Shown: positions 34,701 to 42,861 of the stretch, piece by piece | Layout of the letters: the number at the start of each line of letters is the position of its first letter | Position numbering within the stretch: position 1 is the first letter of the stretch | Source of the DNA: Candidatus Thorarchaeota archaeon | GTDB taxonomy: Archaea; Asgardarchaeota; Thorarchaeia; Thorarchaeales; Thorarchaeaceae | NCBI GenBank assembly: GCA_016840855.1 | Contig: JAEORO010000011.1 | Coordinates: 1 to 43,016 of the forward strand | Reading direction: 5' to 3' | DNA length: 43,016 nucleotides | The notes under the pieces: model-generated | Databases searched by the model: none | Told to the model about the DNA's origin: nothing | The model's input: only the letters and a program-made list of their open reading frames with translations | Translations under genes and position numbers: made by a program

Positions 34701-35618
34701 AATTTTAGCCCTTTCACGTGAAGCAATATCAGCTAACACCATTGCAATACCAATCAATATTACCATGAATCCGATGATAGTAATTGGTCCCGGTATCTGA
34801 AGGAAGATCAATGCAGCTAAAATAGCAGCCCCTATTGGTTCTCCAAGTACTGCTGACGAAACAACATATGCTGGCACCTTTGTCAACAGGTAGTTATTGA
34901 CAGAATGTCCAAGTACTGTTGGGAATATTGCTAGTGCAATGAAGATTACTACTTCTTTCGGTTCAAACACGAGTATGTTCAAATCAAACATGACGCATAT
35001 TGGTACTGTGAATAGCGCGGCTATAAAATAGATGATTGTGGTGTAAACCGTAATTGGCATATCTTTGGCAAATCTTCGACCTCCGATAAAATATAGAGCC
35101 AGAAACACAGCACCTGAAAGAGCAAGAAGGTCTCCACCCAATGCAAGAACTCCACTACCTCCAAAGTCCCCCCAAGCGAGAAATACTGCACCAAATAGAG
35201 CAATCACTATTCCAACCCATGATCTTCTTCGCAAAGCTTCACCCAGAAATATTGTAGATAAAATTGCTGTGAAAATTGGAGATGAGTCAACTAGGACCAC
35301 ACTTGCAGCAACTGTTGTCATGGAGAGAGATTGAAACCAAGTGCAAAAATGAAGAGACAATGTAATCCCAATTGCGATTAACCAATAATAATTCTCTTTG
35401 GTGACAGACTGTCTTAATGTTTTGAAATCACCTCTTGCGGCTCCTATCGAAGCCATGAATAAAGCTCCATACATAGTTCTCCAAAAGACTTTCACAAAGG
35501 CATGAGATGAACTGAAGAGAATAAGGATACTCGCACTTGAAACCATCGTGACTGATAGAATTAGCAACGGAATGATTTGCCGTCTGCTGCTGGATGGATC
35601 AATAAGGGACTCAGCCAT
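34671..35618 (-). CDS. DMT-family (EamA) transporter
   Basis: About 315 residues with ten hydrophobic segments arranged as two EamA repeats (for example PLLILSVTMVSSASILILFSS and GVLALGGDLLALSGAVFLALYFI). Characteristic residues include the repeat-end motif WVGIVIALFGAVFLA and ILGEPIGAA-like VLGEPIGAAILAALIFLQIPGP. It sits in the cell membrane and probably exports a small metabolite or amino acid; the substrate cannot be told. ATG at 35618 starts 4 nt after the stop of the upstream gene, so the two are coupled. The 3' end overlaps rtcB, which is transcribed towards it. Confidence 0.85.
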   Translation of the reverse strand: MAESLIDPSSSRRQIIPLLILSVTMVSSASILILFSSSHAFVKVFWRTMYGALFMASIGAARGDFKTLRQSVTKENYYWLIAIGITLSLHFCTWFQSLSMTTVAASVVLVDSSPIFTAILSTIFLGEALRRRSWVGIVIALFGAVFLAWGDFGGSGVLALGGDLLALSGAVFLALYFIGGRRFAKDMPITVYTTIIYFIAALFTVPICVMFDLNILVFEPKEVVIFIALAIFPTVLGHSVNNYLLTKVPAYVVSSAVLGEPIGAAILAALIFLQIPGPITIIGFMVILIGIAMVLADIASRERAKISTFNDTNGS

Positions 35619-35622
35619 AGCT

Positions 35623-36123
35623 CTACACCGTTGCCTGATGACCGCCAGTCCCACACCCAATGCACTTCAAACCTTCTTCGAGCGCTTCTGCAACTTGGGC
35701 ATCACAAACGGGACATTTCTGAACAATTAGACTCTCGAGATTATGTGAACGAAGTTTCTTTTCAACATCATCAAGAGTTCCGTATTCAATGAGTACCGTA
35801 CCATCCGCACCACGAACCATTTTTGATAACGATTCAAGCTCACCATTAAAGAACATCAACACTGGTTTCATAAGTTCAATCGCAAGCATAATCTCCATTC
35901 CTACTCCCAACGACGGATTAGATACCTCAGCAATCACAAAATCACAGAGTCGGACATTAGCAACATCTCGTCTGTAGATTTCTTCTGGCGCAGCAGGACC
36001 AAGGAATTGAGGTGCAAAGACATTATGACCTAATTCTTCCAGTAAAGTTAGAACATGACTGCAAAAATCATCTTTCCTTGAAGACTTCCTAATAATTGGA
36101 GCTGAGAGATAAGCTAGAGCCAT
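35623..36123 (-). CDS. Nucleoside 2-deoxyribosyltransferase-like protein with zinc ribbon
   Basis: Residues 1-115 have the Rossmann-like fold of the deoxyribosyltransferase/DNPH1 family: ALAYLSAPI near the start, then RRDVANVRLCDFVIAEVSNPSLGVGMEIMLAIELMKPVLMFF. The Asp/Glu of the active site lie in DVANVRLCD and GVGMEI. The C-terminal 30 residues add CPVC...CIGC, a zinc-ribbon pair. It may cleave the N-glycosidic bond of a deoxynucleoside or its phosphate, a salvage or clean-up role. ATG at 36123 is used. It is followed at 4 nt by the DMT transporter gene, suggesting one operon. Confidence 0.75.
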   Translation of the reverse strand: MALAYLSAPIIRKSSRKDDFCSHVLTLLEELGHNVFAPQFLGPAAPEEIYRRDVANVRLCDFVIAEVSNPSLGVGMEIMLAIELMKPVLMFFNGELESLSKMVRGADGTVLIEYGTLDDVEKKLRSHNLESLIVQKCPVCDAQVAEALEEGLKCIGCGTGGHQATV

Positions 36124-36153
36124 TTCAGAGCCTCTTGCATAAAGATTCTAAAT

Positions 36154-36516
36154 TTAATGATCTTCATGATACATAGGTTCTGTTGATGAACCCAGTTCTG
36201 AAATAGAAGGAACACTTCCATCATCAACAAGAATCTCATATCTGCCAGAACGTCCGAGAGATAGTTGTATTTGACCCCTCCATTCTTTAGCCCAACCATC
36301 AATTATCTTAATCACTTTTCCAGCTGAGAGATCGGAACCTTCACCAAATCCCCAGAGGGAAAGGATCGTGGATCCGGTATCATCTGCTATCAGTACCTCA
36401 GTGAGTTGTGTCTTTCTGCCTGTTTTTGTGTTTATCATTTTAGGAGGTGCAACTGAAACAATACGGACAACCAAATCAGTTACATTCTTGCCAGCTTCAA
36501 CATCTGATAATTTCAA
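36154..36516 (-). CDS. Single OB-fold ssDNA-binding protein, Sulfolobus SSB-like
   Basis: The 120-residue protein is one OB fold: VTDLVVRIVSVAPPKMINTKTGRKTQLTEVLIADDTGSTILSLWGFGEGSDLSAGKVIKIIDGWAKEWRGQIQLSLGRSG. This parallels the Sulfolobus SSB layout (a T-G-R linker, DDTG, LWG, the W in DGWAKEWRGQ), with a short acidic C-terminal tail (SELGSSTEPMYHEDH). It would bind single-stranded DNA or RNA in replication and repair. The start is TTG at 36516 and lacks a good ribosome site. Nearby genes are nucleotide-related, but no direct link is seen. Confidence 0.78.
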   Translation of the reverse strand: MKLSDVEAGKNVTDLVVRIVSVAPPKMINTKTGRKTQLTEVLIADDTGSTILSLWGFGEGSDLSAGKVIKIIDGWAKEWRGQIQLSLGRSGRYEILVDDGSVPSISELGSSTEPMYHEDH

Positions 36517-36574
36517 ACCGTTTCCCTATTATTTACCAAACACACAAGCAAATCAGTCTTTCCGATTGTCAAAT

Positions 36575-38374
36575 CTAGTCTTGCTTTTTGTCATCTTCCA
36601 TTGTGTCAAGTAATCTTTCAAGTTCAGCGAGGGTTTCACCATTCAGTGGAAGAACTTTATCTTCTTCCTCTTCAGCCACATCCTTCGATGCAGTCCCAGT
36701 TCCACCAACTGAACGGTCCAAAGGACCCAAGATAGTTTCAAGCTCTTCAAGCGATTCAGCATCAATATCCTCTCTAGCTAGAGGCTCGTCATTAATTGGA
36801 ATAGCTTCATCACTCCCAATAGCCTGAAGTGCTGTGTCAATCTCTTCATGTGATGCTTGTTCTATTTCTGTTGCTATGATATCATCAAAGTCATCTGCTT
36901 CAAGGGCTTCAAAGATAATGTCTTTTGCCATCTTCATTGCGTCGGTGTTCTTTTCAACAGCCAGTTCAGGAACATAATCTTCAATAGACAAATCAACTGT
37001 TTCAGGTTCAGATTCCATCGGTGAGGATTCAGGTTCAATTGATACCATTATTTCTTCTGCATATTCAGGTTCAACCAAGACTTCTTCTTTAGGTTCTGTG
37101 GAGATTTCAGGTTCAGGTATGAAATCAGCTTCTATTTGGATATCTACGTTTCCTGGAACCTCAGCAGATTCAGTTGTTGGTATTTCAAACGACTCCGAGC
37201 TGTCAATCTGTGTATCGACTTCTAGCATTTCTACAGGTGATTCAACAACTTCTCCAAGAATCTCTTCTTCTTCTTCTTCAATAATCTCATATTCGTCGAG
37301 ATTCTCAATCACATGGCCCTCTTCATCGACAAATACCTCTTCGATGATTTCCACTGTTTCGTATTCCTCTTCCTCAACCTCTCCTTCTTCGCTAGCGATG
37401 GTGGCCTCTTCAATTTCAACCACTTCATCTCCAACTCCAGCTATTGCCTCCTCTGTAGCCACATCAGTGAATTTCAGTAGCTCCGATGCAGGTAGGTCTG
37501 GAAGAGCGACCCCAACATATTGGGCTGCTGCAGTCATTAGGATTCGTAGCATCTCATCTCGACGGTCCTTATCAATGGCAACCATTGGAAAGGTGGGAAT
37601 ACCTAGTATCTTTTGAACAACTTCAGGTTTCATTGCATTTGGCTTATCCTGCTTATTTGCCATAGCAAATACTGGAACCTTCGGAGCATCTCTTTTGATT
37701 AGCTTAAGGATATCCTTGCTAATAATCACATTTCTCAGTGTTGAATCGCAAACTAAGAAAATGACATCAGCTCCATGGAAATAAAATCGCCATAAGGTTC
37801 GAAAGCGTTCCTGACCAGCAAAATCCCATAGAACAAGTGAGTAGTTACCAAATCGTATGTTTTCAACTGTTTCAAGATTCAAAGCTATCGTTGGAACATA
37901 TTGGAGAGGTGGAGTATCTCCTAGAAGTAGGTGTAAGGTAGTTGTTTTTCCAACACCACCTTCTCCCACAAGTGCAATCTTAAGTCGAGTAGTGATGGAT
38001 GGTTCTATTAGTGCAGTGTATTTGTTGATTGCACCCTCAATACCTTCCTTTTTGAAATATGCTCTAAGTGCTTTCAATGCCACATCGAGTTTTTCAAAAA
38101 TACTCGCTTCATCCTCACCTTTGTCAGTCACAAAGACAAGAACAGAGTCTTCAATCCAATCTTTGCCAAGAAACTTGTGATCTCCAATTATTAATGGTAG
38201 TTCTGAAACTTGACCATGTTCTGTCCTTAACTCCTCTCTAGTAGAGATGAACTCATATAACGCCTCTTCTTTCACTTCGACTGGCCAATATTGAGTTCTG
38301 GCTATTATTTGCCGGGTGGAAATGCGGACAAGGAAGGTATTGTGAATCACTTCAGTATCACCAAGTTCTATCAA
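36575..38374 (-). CDS. Arf-like GTPase with novel N-terminal domain and long acidic tail
   Basis: This 599-residue protein has three parts. Residues 1-128 are a mixed alpha/beta domain (NTFLVRISTRQIIARTQYWPVEV, DSVLVFVTDKGEDEASIFEKLDVALKALRAYF), whose strand/helix order recalls longin or Roadblock folds. Residues 130-300 are an Arf/Rab-like GTPase: GEGGVGKT (137-144), PTIALN, WDFAGQERF (183-191), NKQD (240-243). Residues 320-599 are a very acidic, low-complexity tail (runs such as EEVEEEEYE). No lipid anchor site is visible. The start is TTG at 38374. GTPases with attached domains of this kind are an Asgard trademark; this function is unknown. Confidence 0.82.
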   Translation of the reverse strand: MIELGDTEVIHNTFLVRISTRQIIARTQYWPVEVKEEALYEFISTREELRTEHGQVSELPLIIGDHKFLGKDWIEDSVLVFVTDKGEDEASIFEKLDVALKALRAYFKKEGIEGAINKYTALIEPSITTRLKIALVGEGGVGKTTTLHLLLGDTPPLQYVPTIALNLETVENIRFGNYSLVLWDFAGQERFRTLWRFYFHGADVIFLVCDSTLRNVIISKDILKLIKRDAPKVPVFAMANKQDKPNAMKPEVVQKILGIPTFPMVAIDKDRRDEMLRILMTAAAQYVGVALPDLPASELLKFTDVATEEAIAGVGDEVVEIEEATIASEEGEVEEEEYETVEIIEEVFVDEEGHVIENLDEYEIIEEEEEEILGEVVESPVEMLEVDTQIDSSESFEIPTTESAEVPGNVDIQIEADFIPEPEISTEPKEEVLVEPEYAEEIMVSIEPESSPMESEPETVDLSIEDYVPELAVEKNTDAMKMAKDIIFEALEADDFDDIIATEIEQASHEEIDTALQAIGSDEAIPINDEPLAREDIDAESLEELETILGPLDRSVGGTGTASKDVAEEEEDKVLPLNGETLAELERLLDTMEDDKKQD

Positions 38375-38497
38375 ACCTAGGGGATGTTTGCTGAGTCCTT
38401 TTTGGGATTAAGATAATCCTTTAGGTATAGATTAAGCTGTGCTGTGTGTATATTTTGATATTCTGTGTATCTATTGGAGAGGATTAAAGGAAAAATG

Positions 38498-38721
38498 TTG
38501 GAGCGGGGGTCCGCCAAGGCGAACCTTCCGCATCCGTGGAGCTCTTCCTAACAGGATGCATGGAAAAATCAAATTACATGCGCAAGACTTGCCCAAGAAG
38601 GGCAAATAGGGACCTAGAACTCACTTTGGGACCGTGTTTGCTGCGAGTTCCTTGTTTCTTTCGAAACATGACGGGGGAAGTCCATGCAACCCTGTCATGA
38701 AGATTCACCAGCCCGGAGGGC
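38498..38721. ncRNA. Candidate multi-hairpin noncoding RNA, unassigned
   Basis: This GC-richer block in the noncoding stretch 38375-38912 holds a series of hairpins. They are TTGG-ag-CGG/CCG-CCAA (38498-38517), GCATCC/GGATGC (38530-38559), TTGCCC/GGGCAA (38589-38605), GAACTC/GAGTTC (38617-38650), GTTTC/GAAAC (38654-38667), and CATGACGGGG/CCCTGTCATG (38667-38699, ten pairs with one G-U). The last is GCCC/GGGC (38711-38721). Such density is rare in this AT-rich window and suggests a stable RNA of 200-230 nt. I could not match SRP RNA or RNase P RNA, and the strand is open. The flanks (38375-38497, 38722-38912) are AT-rich with no feature. Confidence 0.5.
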
Positions 38722-38912
38722 AAAATACCATATGAAGCTTTCTAGGTTTTGAAAAACGAAATTAGATTCGATTTTCACTGAAATTATCGCAAAAATCTAC
38801 AGATGTCATCTTAGGATATCGCACAGGTAGTAATTGAGATATTCCACCACAATAGTACATTGTATACACACTAAGAAACCACTATTTGAAATGGGATAAT
38901 AGGCGCTTTCAT

Positions 38913-40052
38913 TTATCGAGGGAAGTTATCCCTAAGTAAACGCAGATGATGATGGACCATCTCCATCTGTTTAGGATCATCAGGAGTCTTCTCAAGATCA
39001 GTAACTAGAGTTTGTAGGAAATACTCCGGGAAGAAGAGTCTGACGCGAATATCATTTAATAAGAACAACCATTTGTCATACTCTCCAGAAGCACCTTTCC
39101 GTCTCTTCTCAGATATTATCCTGAATTTCTTAAGGGTCTGAATGGCAGACTTCAATTCCTTAGGTGGGATGGCCAAAGTTGCTTCTAGTTCTGAAATGTT
39201 GACCGGCCTTCTTCTTAGCTCACTAAGTGTGTCATAGCAGTCTGGATCAGCTAGCACCTGGGCTACAGACACAGTGTCCTCGGGAGTCTTTTGCCATTCA
39301 GTCAGGAACTCTAAGACCTCAGATTTGTATTCAGCAGCAAGCTCAGGATCCAGAACACTACTAGCTGATTCCATAGCTAATAGTGGAGGAGCTCGAAAAA
39401 CCTCAAGGTCTTTAATCATGAAGACGCATGTTCTACCAATCTCGTCAACCCACTCGGTTTTCACAAGACCTAGCTCCTCAAAAGGAGCAATGACCGAATC
39501 AACACTTACACTTGGTAATCCAGTGACCATCTTGAGCCATTCTTCAAGTTCTTCCTTAGAGATACCTCCTTTCCAGAGTTTGGGGAAAACAGCTCGTGAA
39601 ACCTCATCTGAGAATAGCCGAGCAAGACGTGACTCATCAGTCATTCCTGCTAGCCGGATGATTCTGCGATAAGTATTATCGAGTTCTGTCTGCAGTTCAG
39701 CATCTGTCATAGCAACTACTGCATTTGTAAGAGGGGTTACCACTGAAGTGATTGCAGCTTCGTATGTCTTTGGATCCTCTGATGGGGTGAGGAGTAACGA
39801 TACACAGTACTGCTCCTCTTCCCGAACGACTCCAGTATAGTATGAAGCTACGCCATACTCTTCGCCTCCAATCCTAACACTTAGTGATGAGAATCCAGCA
39901 GTAGCATCTCCCATGGCATGTGATGTGAAGATACGCATGATCTCAGTGTTTAGATCTTCTCTGTAATAGTCTGCAAAATCCGCAGGAACCTTTGCCTTTA
40001 AGACAGCCCCTATCTTTGAGTCCCAATCTATAAGTAGCATCGCGACTGGCAT
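38913..40052 (-). CDS. Unknown protein: longin-like N-terminus plus winged-helix-like C-terminus
   Basis: I do not recognise the family. Residues about 1-125 (MPVAMLLIDWDSKIGAVLKAKVP, SLSVRIGGEEYGVASYYTG, YCVSLLLTPSEDPKTYEAAITSVVTPLTNA) have the strand-rich plus helical order of longin-like domains. The rest is helical, with two segments that look like winged helices (LSELRRRPVNISELEATLAIPPKELKSAIQTLKKFRIISEKRR). There is no membrane segment. ATG at 40052 is preferred because GGAGAG lies 7 nt upstream; a TTG at 40067 is the alternative. It stands alone with noncoding DNA on both sides. Confidence 0.6.
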   Translation of the reverse strand: MPVAMLLIDWDSKIGAVLKAKVPADFADYYREDLNTEIMRIFTSHAMGDATAGFSSLSVRIGGEEYGVASYYTGVVREEEQYCVSLLLTPSEDPKTYEAAITSVVTPLTNAVVAMTDAELQTELDNTYRRIIRLAGMTDESRLARLFSDEVSRAVFPKLWKGGISKEELEEWLKMVTGLPSVSVDSVIAPFEELGLVKTEWVDEIGRTCVFMIKDLEVFRAPPLLAMESASSVLDPELAAEYKSEVLEFLTEWQKTPEDTVSVAQVLADPDCYDTLSELRRRPVNISELEATLAIPPKELKSAIQTLKKFRIISEKRRKGASGEYDKWLFLLNDIRVRLFFPEYFLQTLVTDLEKTPDDPKQMEMVHHHLRLLRDNFPR

Positions 40053-40215
40053 TTTACTTCTCTCCAAGTCCCTAGAGCTAAGCGAGTGTAAAGTTGAATT
40101 AACTAACGTTGCAGGGCGCCAGCCTAAAAAACCTTGTCTTATTTGGGCTCGACTATAAGAAATATCGAACTGTTCAGCGCTTTTTAGATAGGTTGTTTAT
40201 AATTCAAAAAAACCT

Positions 40216-40863
40216 CTATTCACTCATTATTATTGTATCAGTAATGATGTCATAGATTTCGTCCACGACTTGGTCGAGAGGATTCTTCGCATCGATTATT
40301 TTGAAGTTGCCTGTATCATTCATAGCGATGTCAAGATACGCCTGACGGACTTTAATAAGGCGGTCAAGTCTTTCAAACTGGAGGTTAGCTATTCCTGTTC
40401 GCCCAGTGGCACGAGCTAAACCCATCTCAGCTGGGACATCAAGTATGAAGATGATATCTGGTTCCGGAGCTGAGATGTCCTCGCGATTCCTTCGAAGAAT
40501 TTCTTTCCAATGCAAGTTCATTACTGTTGATTGATATGCACCAGTTGCGAAGAAGTACCTATCCAAAAGAACTACTCTTCCATCTTCGAGCGCGGGTCTG
40601 ATTCGGTTAACAACATGCCACTCTCGATCCTTGATAAAGAGCTCAAGTTCTTCCTCCGGTGTGAGTTCTCCTCGTGGAGACCTCTCTCTCATCTCTTTCC
40701 CCCATGGACTCTCGGTTGTAGGTTCTCGAAGATAGGTTACATCATAACCAACTGACTCTAGTTTCTTTTCTAATTCTTTGCATGCTGAGGTCTTTCCTGA
40801 ACCATCTATTCCCTCAAGAACAAAGAGAAAGCCATTGTATTGTTTTTGAGTCCTTTGCGTCAA
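40216..40863 (-). CDS. tmk: Thymidylate kinase
   Basis: The P-loop GIDGSGKT (18-25), the DRYFFATGAYQS motif (DR(Y/H) region that binds dTMP), and the LREPTTESPWG segment identify thymidylate kinase. It phosphorylates dTMP to dTDP with ATP for DNA synthesis. The 215 residues are the family's usual length. The start is TTG at 40863 with AGGAG about 9 nt upstream. It lies alone, divergent from the ECF/vitamin-uptake operon. Confidence 0.95.
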   Translation of the reverse strand: MTQRTQKQYNGFLFVLEGIDGSGKTSACKELEKKLESVGYDVTYLREPTTESPWGKEMRERSPRGELTPEEELELFIKDREWHVVNRIRPALEDGRVVLLDRYFFATGAYQSTVMNLHWKEILRRNREDISAPEPDIIFILDVPAEMGLARATGRTGIANLQFERLDRLIKVRQAYLDIAMNDTGNFKIIDAKNPLDQVVDEIYDIITDTIIMSE

Positions 40864-40944
40864 GTAGGAGTTCTCCTAATGCACGAACATGATTTCTCAA
40901 ACTCGTTCTTGTATTAGATGCTTCGGTCAGTCAAAAAAAGGAAA

Positions 40945-40953
40945 CCTTAAATG
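40945..40953 (+). promoter_or_regulatory. TATA box of the ECF-transporter operon
   Basis: CCTTAAATG is centred about 26 nt before position 40975. Transcription would start at the middle of the perfect palindrome that follows (40964-40985). Confidence 0.45.
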
Positions 40954-40963
40954 ATGCAGATTG

Positions 40964-40985
40964 TAGGATAGGTTAACCTATCCTA
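40964..40985. promoter_or_regulatory. Perfect 22-bp palindrome, probable operator
   Basis: The half-site TAGGATAGGTT is followed exactly by its reverse complement AACCTATCCTA. It begins about 15 nt after the TATA box, covers the expected transcription start, and ends 4 nt before the GTG of the first operon gene. This is the placement of an archaeal repressor operator. In RNA it could form a 9-bp stem with a UUAA loop. A candidate regulator gene (DUF4443) closes the same operon. Confidence 0.65.
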
Positions 40986-40989
40986 GGGC

Positions 40990-41493
40990 GTGGGAATTCT
41001 GCAAGTTGGAAGATGCGGTCTATCAGTTGTAATGTTACTAACAGTAGCAATCATTCTTTCCATCCCCTTAGCAGTGTCCAGCAGCTCAGAAGCAGTTACT
41101 GCAGCTGAGAGTGTCACTCTCACGATAGACTTTGGAAATGGAACATATAGAGAATACTACAATCTCAATGGCTCAACAGTTTTGGAAGTGACATCTTCGG
41201 TACTTGAAATCGATGTTCAATGGTTTGGTTCTCTTGCATACATTAAAGGCATTGAGGGGCGGATTGGCGAGGGAGAGTATGGTTGGCAATATTGGGTCAA
41301 TGGTGAGTTTGCATCAATAGCAGTGAATCTCTATTCTCTTGAAAATAGGGACATAGTGTCTTGGGTATTTTCATCTCCAACTCCAAGGACTCTAAGCGAC
41401 CCCACATTCATTCCAGGATTGACCATAATCTTGGTGTCTGGTTTCGGTTTCATCGCAATAGTATATGTACAAACCCAAAGGAGGATACGATGA
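40990..41493 (+). CDS. DUF4430-domain exported membrane-anchored protein
   Basis: The 167-residue protein has a signal-like hydrophobic N-terminus (VVMLLTVAIILSIPLAVSSSS) and a DUF4430/transcobalamin-like core. The core reads VTLTIDFGNGTYREYYNLNGSTVLEVTSSVLEIDV...YIKGIEGRIGEGEYGWQYWVNGE. A C-terminal membrane helix (PGLTIILVSGFGFIAIVYV) precedes a basic tail. DUF4430 domains occur in extracellular ligand-binding proteins, often near ECF or cobalamin transporters. It starts with GTG just after the palindromic operator. It is the first gene of a four-gene plus-strand operon ending beyond the window. Confidence 0.8.
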   Translation: MGILQVGRCGLSVVMLLTVAIILSIPLAVSSSSEAVTAAESVTLTIDFGNGTYREYYNLNGSTVLEVTSSVLEIDVQWFGSLAYIKGIEGRIGEGEYGWQYWVNGEFASIAVNLYSLENRDIVSWVFSSPTPRTLSDPTFIPGLTIILVSGFGFIAIVYVQTQRRIR

Positions 41494-41494
41494 A

Positions 41495-42238
41495 TTGGTA
41501 ACAAAAAATTTCTCACTTCTCGCTATCTTTTTCACCATAGTGTTGACATTTACACCATTGGTTTCTGGATATAGTTCAAATATTATAATTGGCTCTACAA
41601 TAGAGTGGCGAGTGGAAGTAGCTCCAAATGATGCTTTCAATATGTATTATTCAGAAGGTGGACTTTGGGTTGCTGAAAATGGGAGTTCTATGACATTTAG
41701 CATTCAAAGTATTGGGGAAGATATCGTTGGAAGACTAACTATCGGAAATATTTCAGTGATTGCTAATGATACAGATATAGCCAAAGATCTAACTTTAGGC
41801 GTATGGGGCACGCCTACTGAATGGTGGCCTGGATTAATTGTTGATGTTGAAGAAAATAGTATTGAAGATCTTAATGAAACTGCATATGCCTCAGTAGAGC
41901 GAATATCAGGCAACTACTTGAATGGGACAATGACATCACGCTACGAAAACATCTCAGTTGGTAATACTCTCGTAGAATGTATCGTATTTGATTTTGAACA
42001 AGATCCTACTGGGTTTGGCGAGCCACAAGTGACCCATTTAGCCTATTCTTTAGCCAGTGGGGTGCTCATAGAAGCAAGAACCAGCTACTCATTTGGTGTC
42101 CCATATAATCTTGAGATAAGCATCATGTCACTGGGACTTCCAACAGATGATGGCTATTATTACTTGAGCCTGATAATACTCCTAGGATTGATTCTCGCAG
42201 TGGTAGTACTCGTATACATTTTTATCAGTAGACGATAA
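41495..42238 (+). CDS. Exported membrane-anchored protein, unknown
   Basis: The family is unrecognised. A signal peptide (KNFSLLAIFFTIVLTFTPLVSG) leads to a beta-rich extracellular region of about 180 residues with several Asn-X-Ser/Thr sites. A C-terminal membrane helix (YYYLSLIILLGLILAVVVLVYIFI) and SRR tail follow. The TTG at 41495 is favoured because AGGAGG (41479-41484) is 10 nt upstream. An ATG at 41465 would put ten hydrophilic residues before the signal and lie inside the previous gene. It sits between the DUF4430 gene and the ECF S component, so it may help capture the same ligand. Confidence 0.7.
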   Translation: MVTKNFSLLAIFFTIVLTFTPLVSGYSSNIIIGSTIEWRVEVAPNDAFNMYYSEGGLWVAENGSSMTFSIQSIGEDIVGRLTIGNISVIANDTDIAKDLTLGVWGTPTEWWPGLIVDVEENSIEDLNETAYASVERISGNYLNGTMTSRYENISVGNTLVECIVFDFEQDPTGFGEPQVTHLAYSLASGVLIEARTSYSFGVPYNLEISIMSLGLPTDDGYYYLSLIILLGLILAVVVLVYIFISRR

Positions 42239-42257
42239 GGAAAGAAGGCATGCAGAT

Positions 42258-42860
42258 ATGGAAACCCAATGGTCTAGTAGAGCGATGAGAGGAAGTAGAT
42301 GGATTTCCATTACTGCAATTATGACCGCTTTAGCGTTGGTTGGTAATTATGTATTAGTTGCCATTCCCAATTTGGAGTTGGGATCCACAGTCTTGTTTGT
42401 GACTGCATATATCTTTGGAGCGCCCATGGCAATCTGGTCAACGCTCATAATGTCGATAGTTTTTGGAGTCATCAATCCTTGGGGAGGTTTCATCCCACAG
42501 ATTTGGGCATCACAAGTCATCGGTTGGTTTTACATTATTACAGTTGGATCAATAATGGCGAAGGAGGGAGCTGAAGGAAAACGACTAAATCCTTCAAAAT
42601 GGGAATTGGCAATAACAGGAGCCTTTGTTACATTAATTTTTGACCAGATTACTAATGTAGGTTATTCTGTAACATTTGGAGTACCATTTCTAATTGCAGT
42701 AATCGCAGCAATACCATTTACGATTCTACATGTTATTTCTAATGGAGTGATTTTTTCACAAGTTGTACCAGTATTAGATAAAACACTGAGGAAGCAGCTC
42801 AAAGACCTTATCTGGAGTCCTGAATCAAAAGGAACGGTCGAGATGTTGGAGAGTGTATAG
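42258..42860 (+). CDS. ECF transporter S component
   Basis: The 200-residue membrane protein has about six hydrophobic segments. Its N-terminal helix resembles ECF substrate-binding subunits (ISITAIMTALALVGNYVLVAIPNLELGSTVLFVTAYIFGAPMAIWSTLIMSIVFGVINPWGG); the GG-IPQIWASQVIGW region is also typical. ECF S components bind a vitamin or metal tightly and work with an EcfA/T energising module encoded elsewhere. The DUF4430 neighbour hints at a corrinoid or other vitamin, but substrate assignment is inference. ATG at 42258 has AAGGAAAGAAGG upstream. The regulator gene begins 1 nt after its stop. Confidence 0.85.
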   Translation: METQWSSRAMRGSRWISITAIMTALALVGNYVLVAIPNLELGSTVLFVTAYIFGAPMAIWSTLIMSIVFGVINPWGGFIPQIWASQVIGWFYIITVGSIMAKEGAEGKRLNPSKWELAITGAFVTLIFDQITNVGYSVTFGVPFLIAVIAAIPFTILHVISNGVIFSQVVPVLDKTLRKQLKDLIWSPESKGTVEMLESV

Positions 42861-42861
42861 A

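Noticed and set aside
37098..37616. Long plus-strand ORF (172 codons) opposite the GTPase tail
   Set aside because: It is the antisense of Glu-rich codons, giving a Ser-rich low-complexity product with no start or promoter; it is a shadow.
38581..38612. GCAAGAC ... AAATAGGG resembles a conserved region of bacterial RNase P RNA
   Set aside because: A 15-nt hairpin splits the motif, and the other conserved RNase P regions (GAGGAAAGTCC and ACAGAA) are not in the expected order on either strand.
38674..38683. GGGGAAGTCC resembles conserved region I of RNase P RNA
   Set aside because: It is tied up in a strong hairpin loop, and no other RNase P elements follow downstream.
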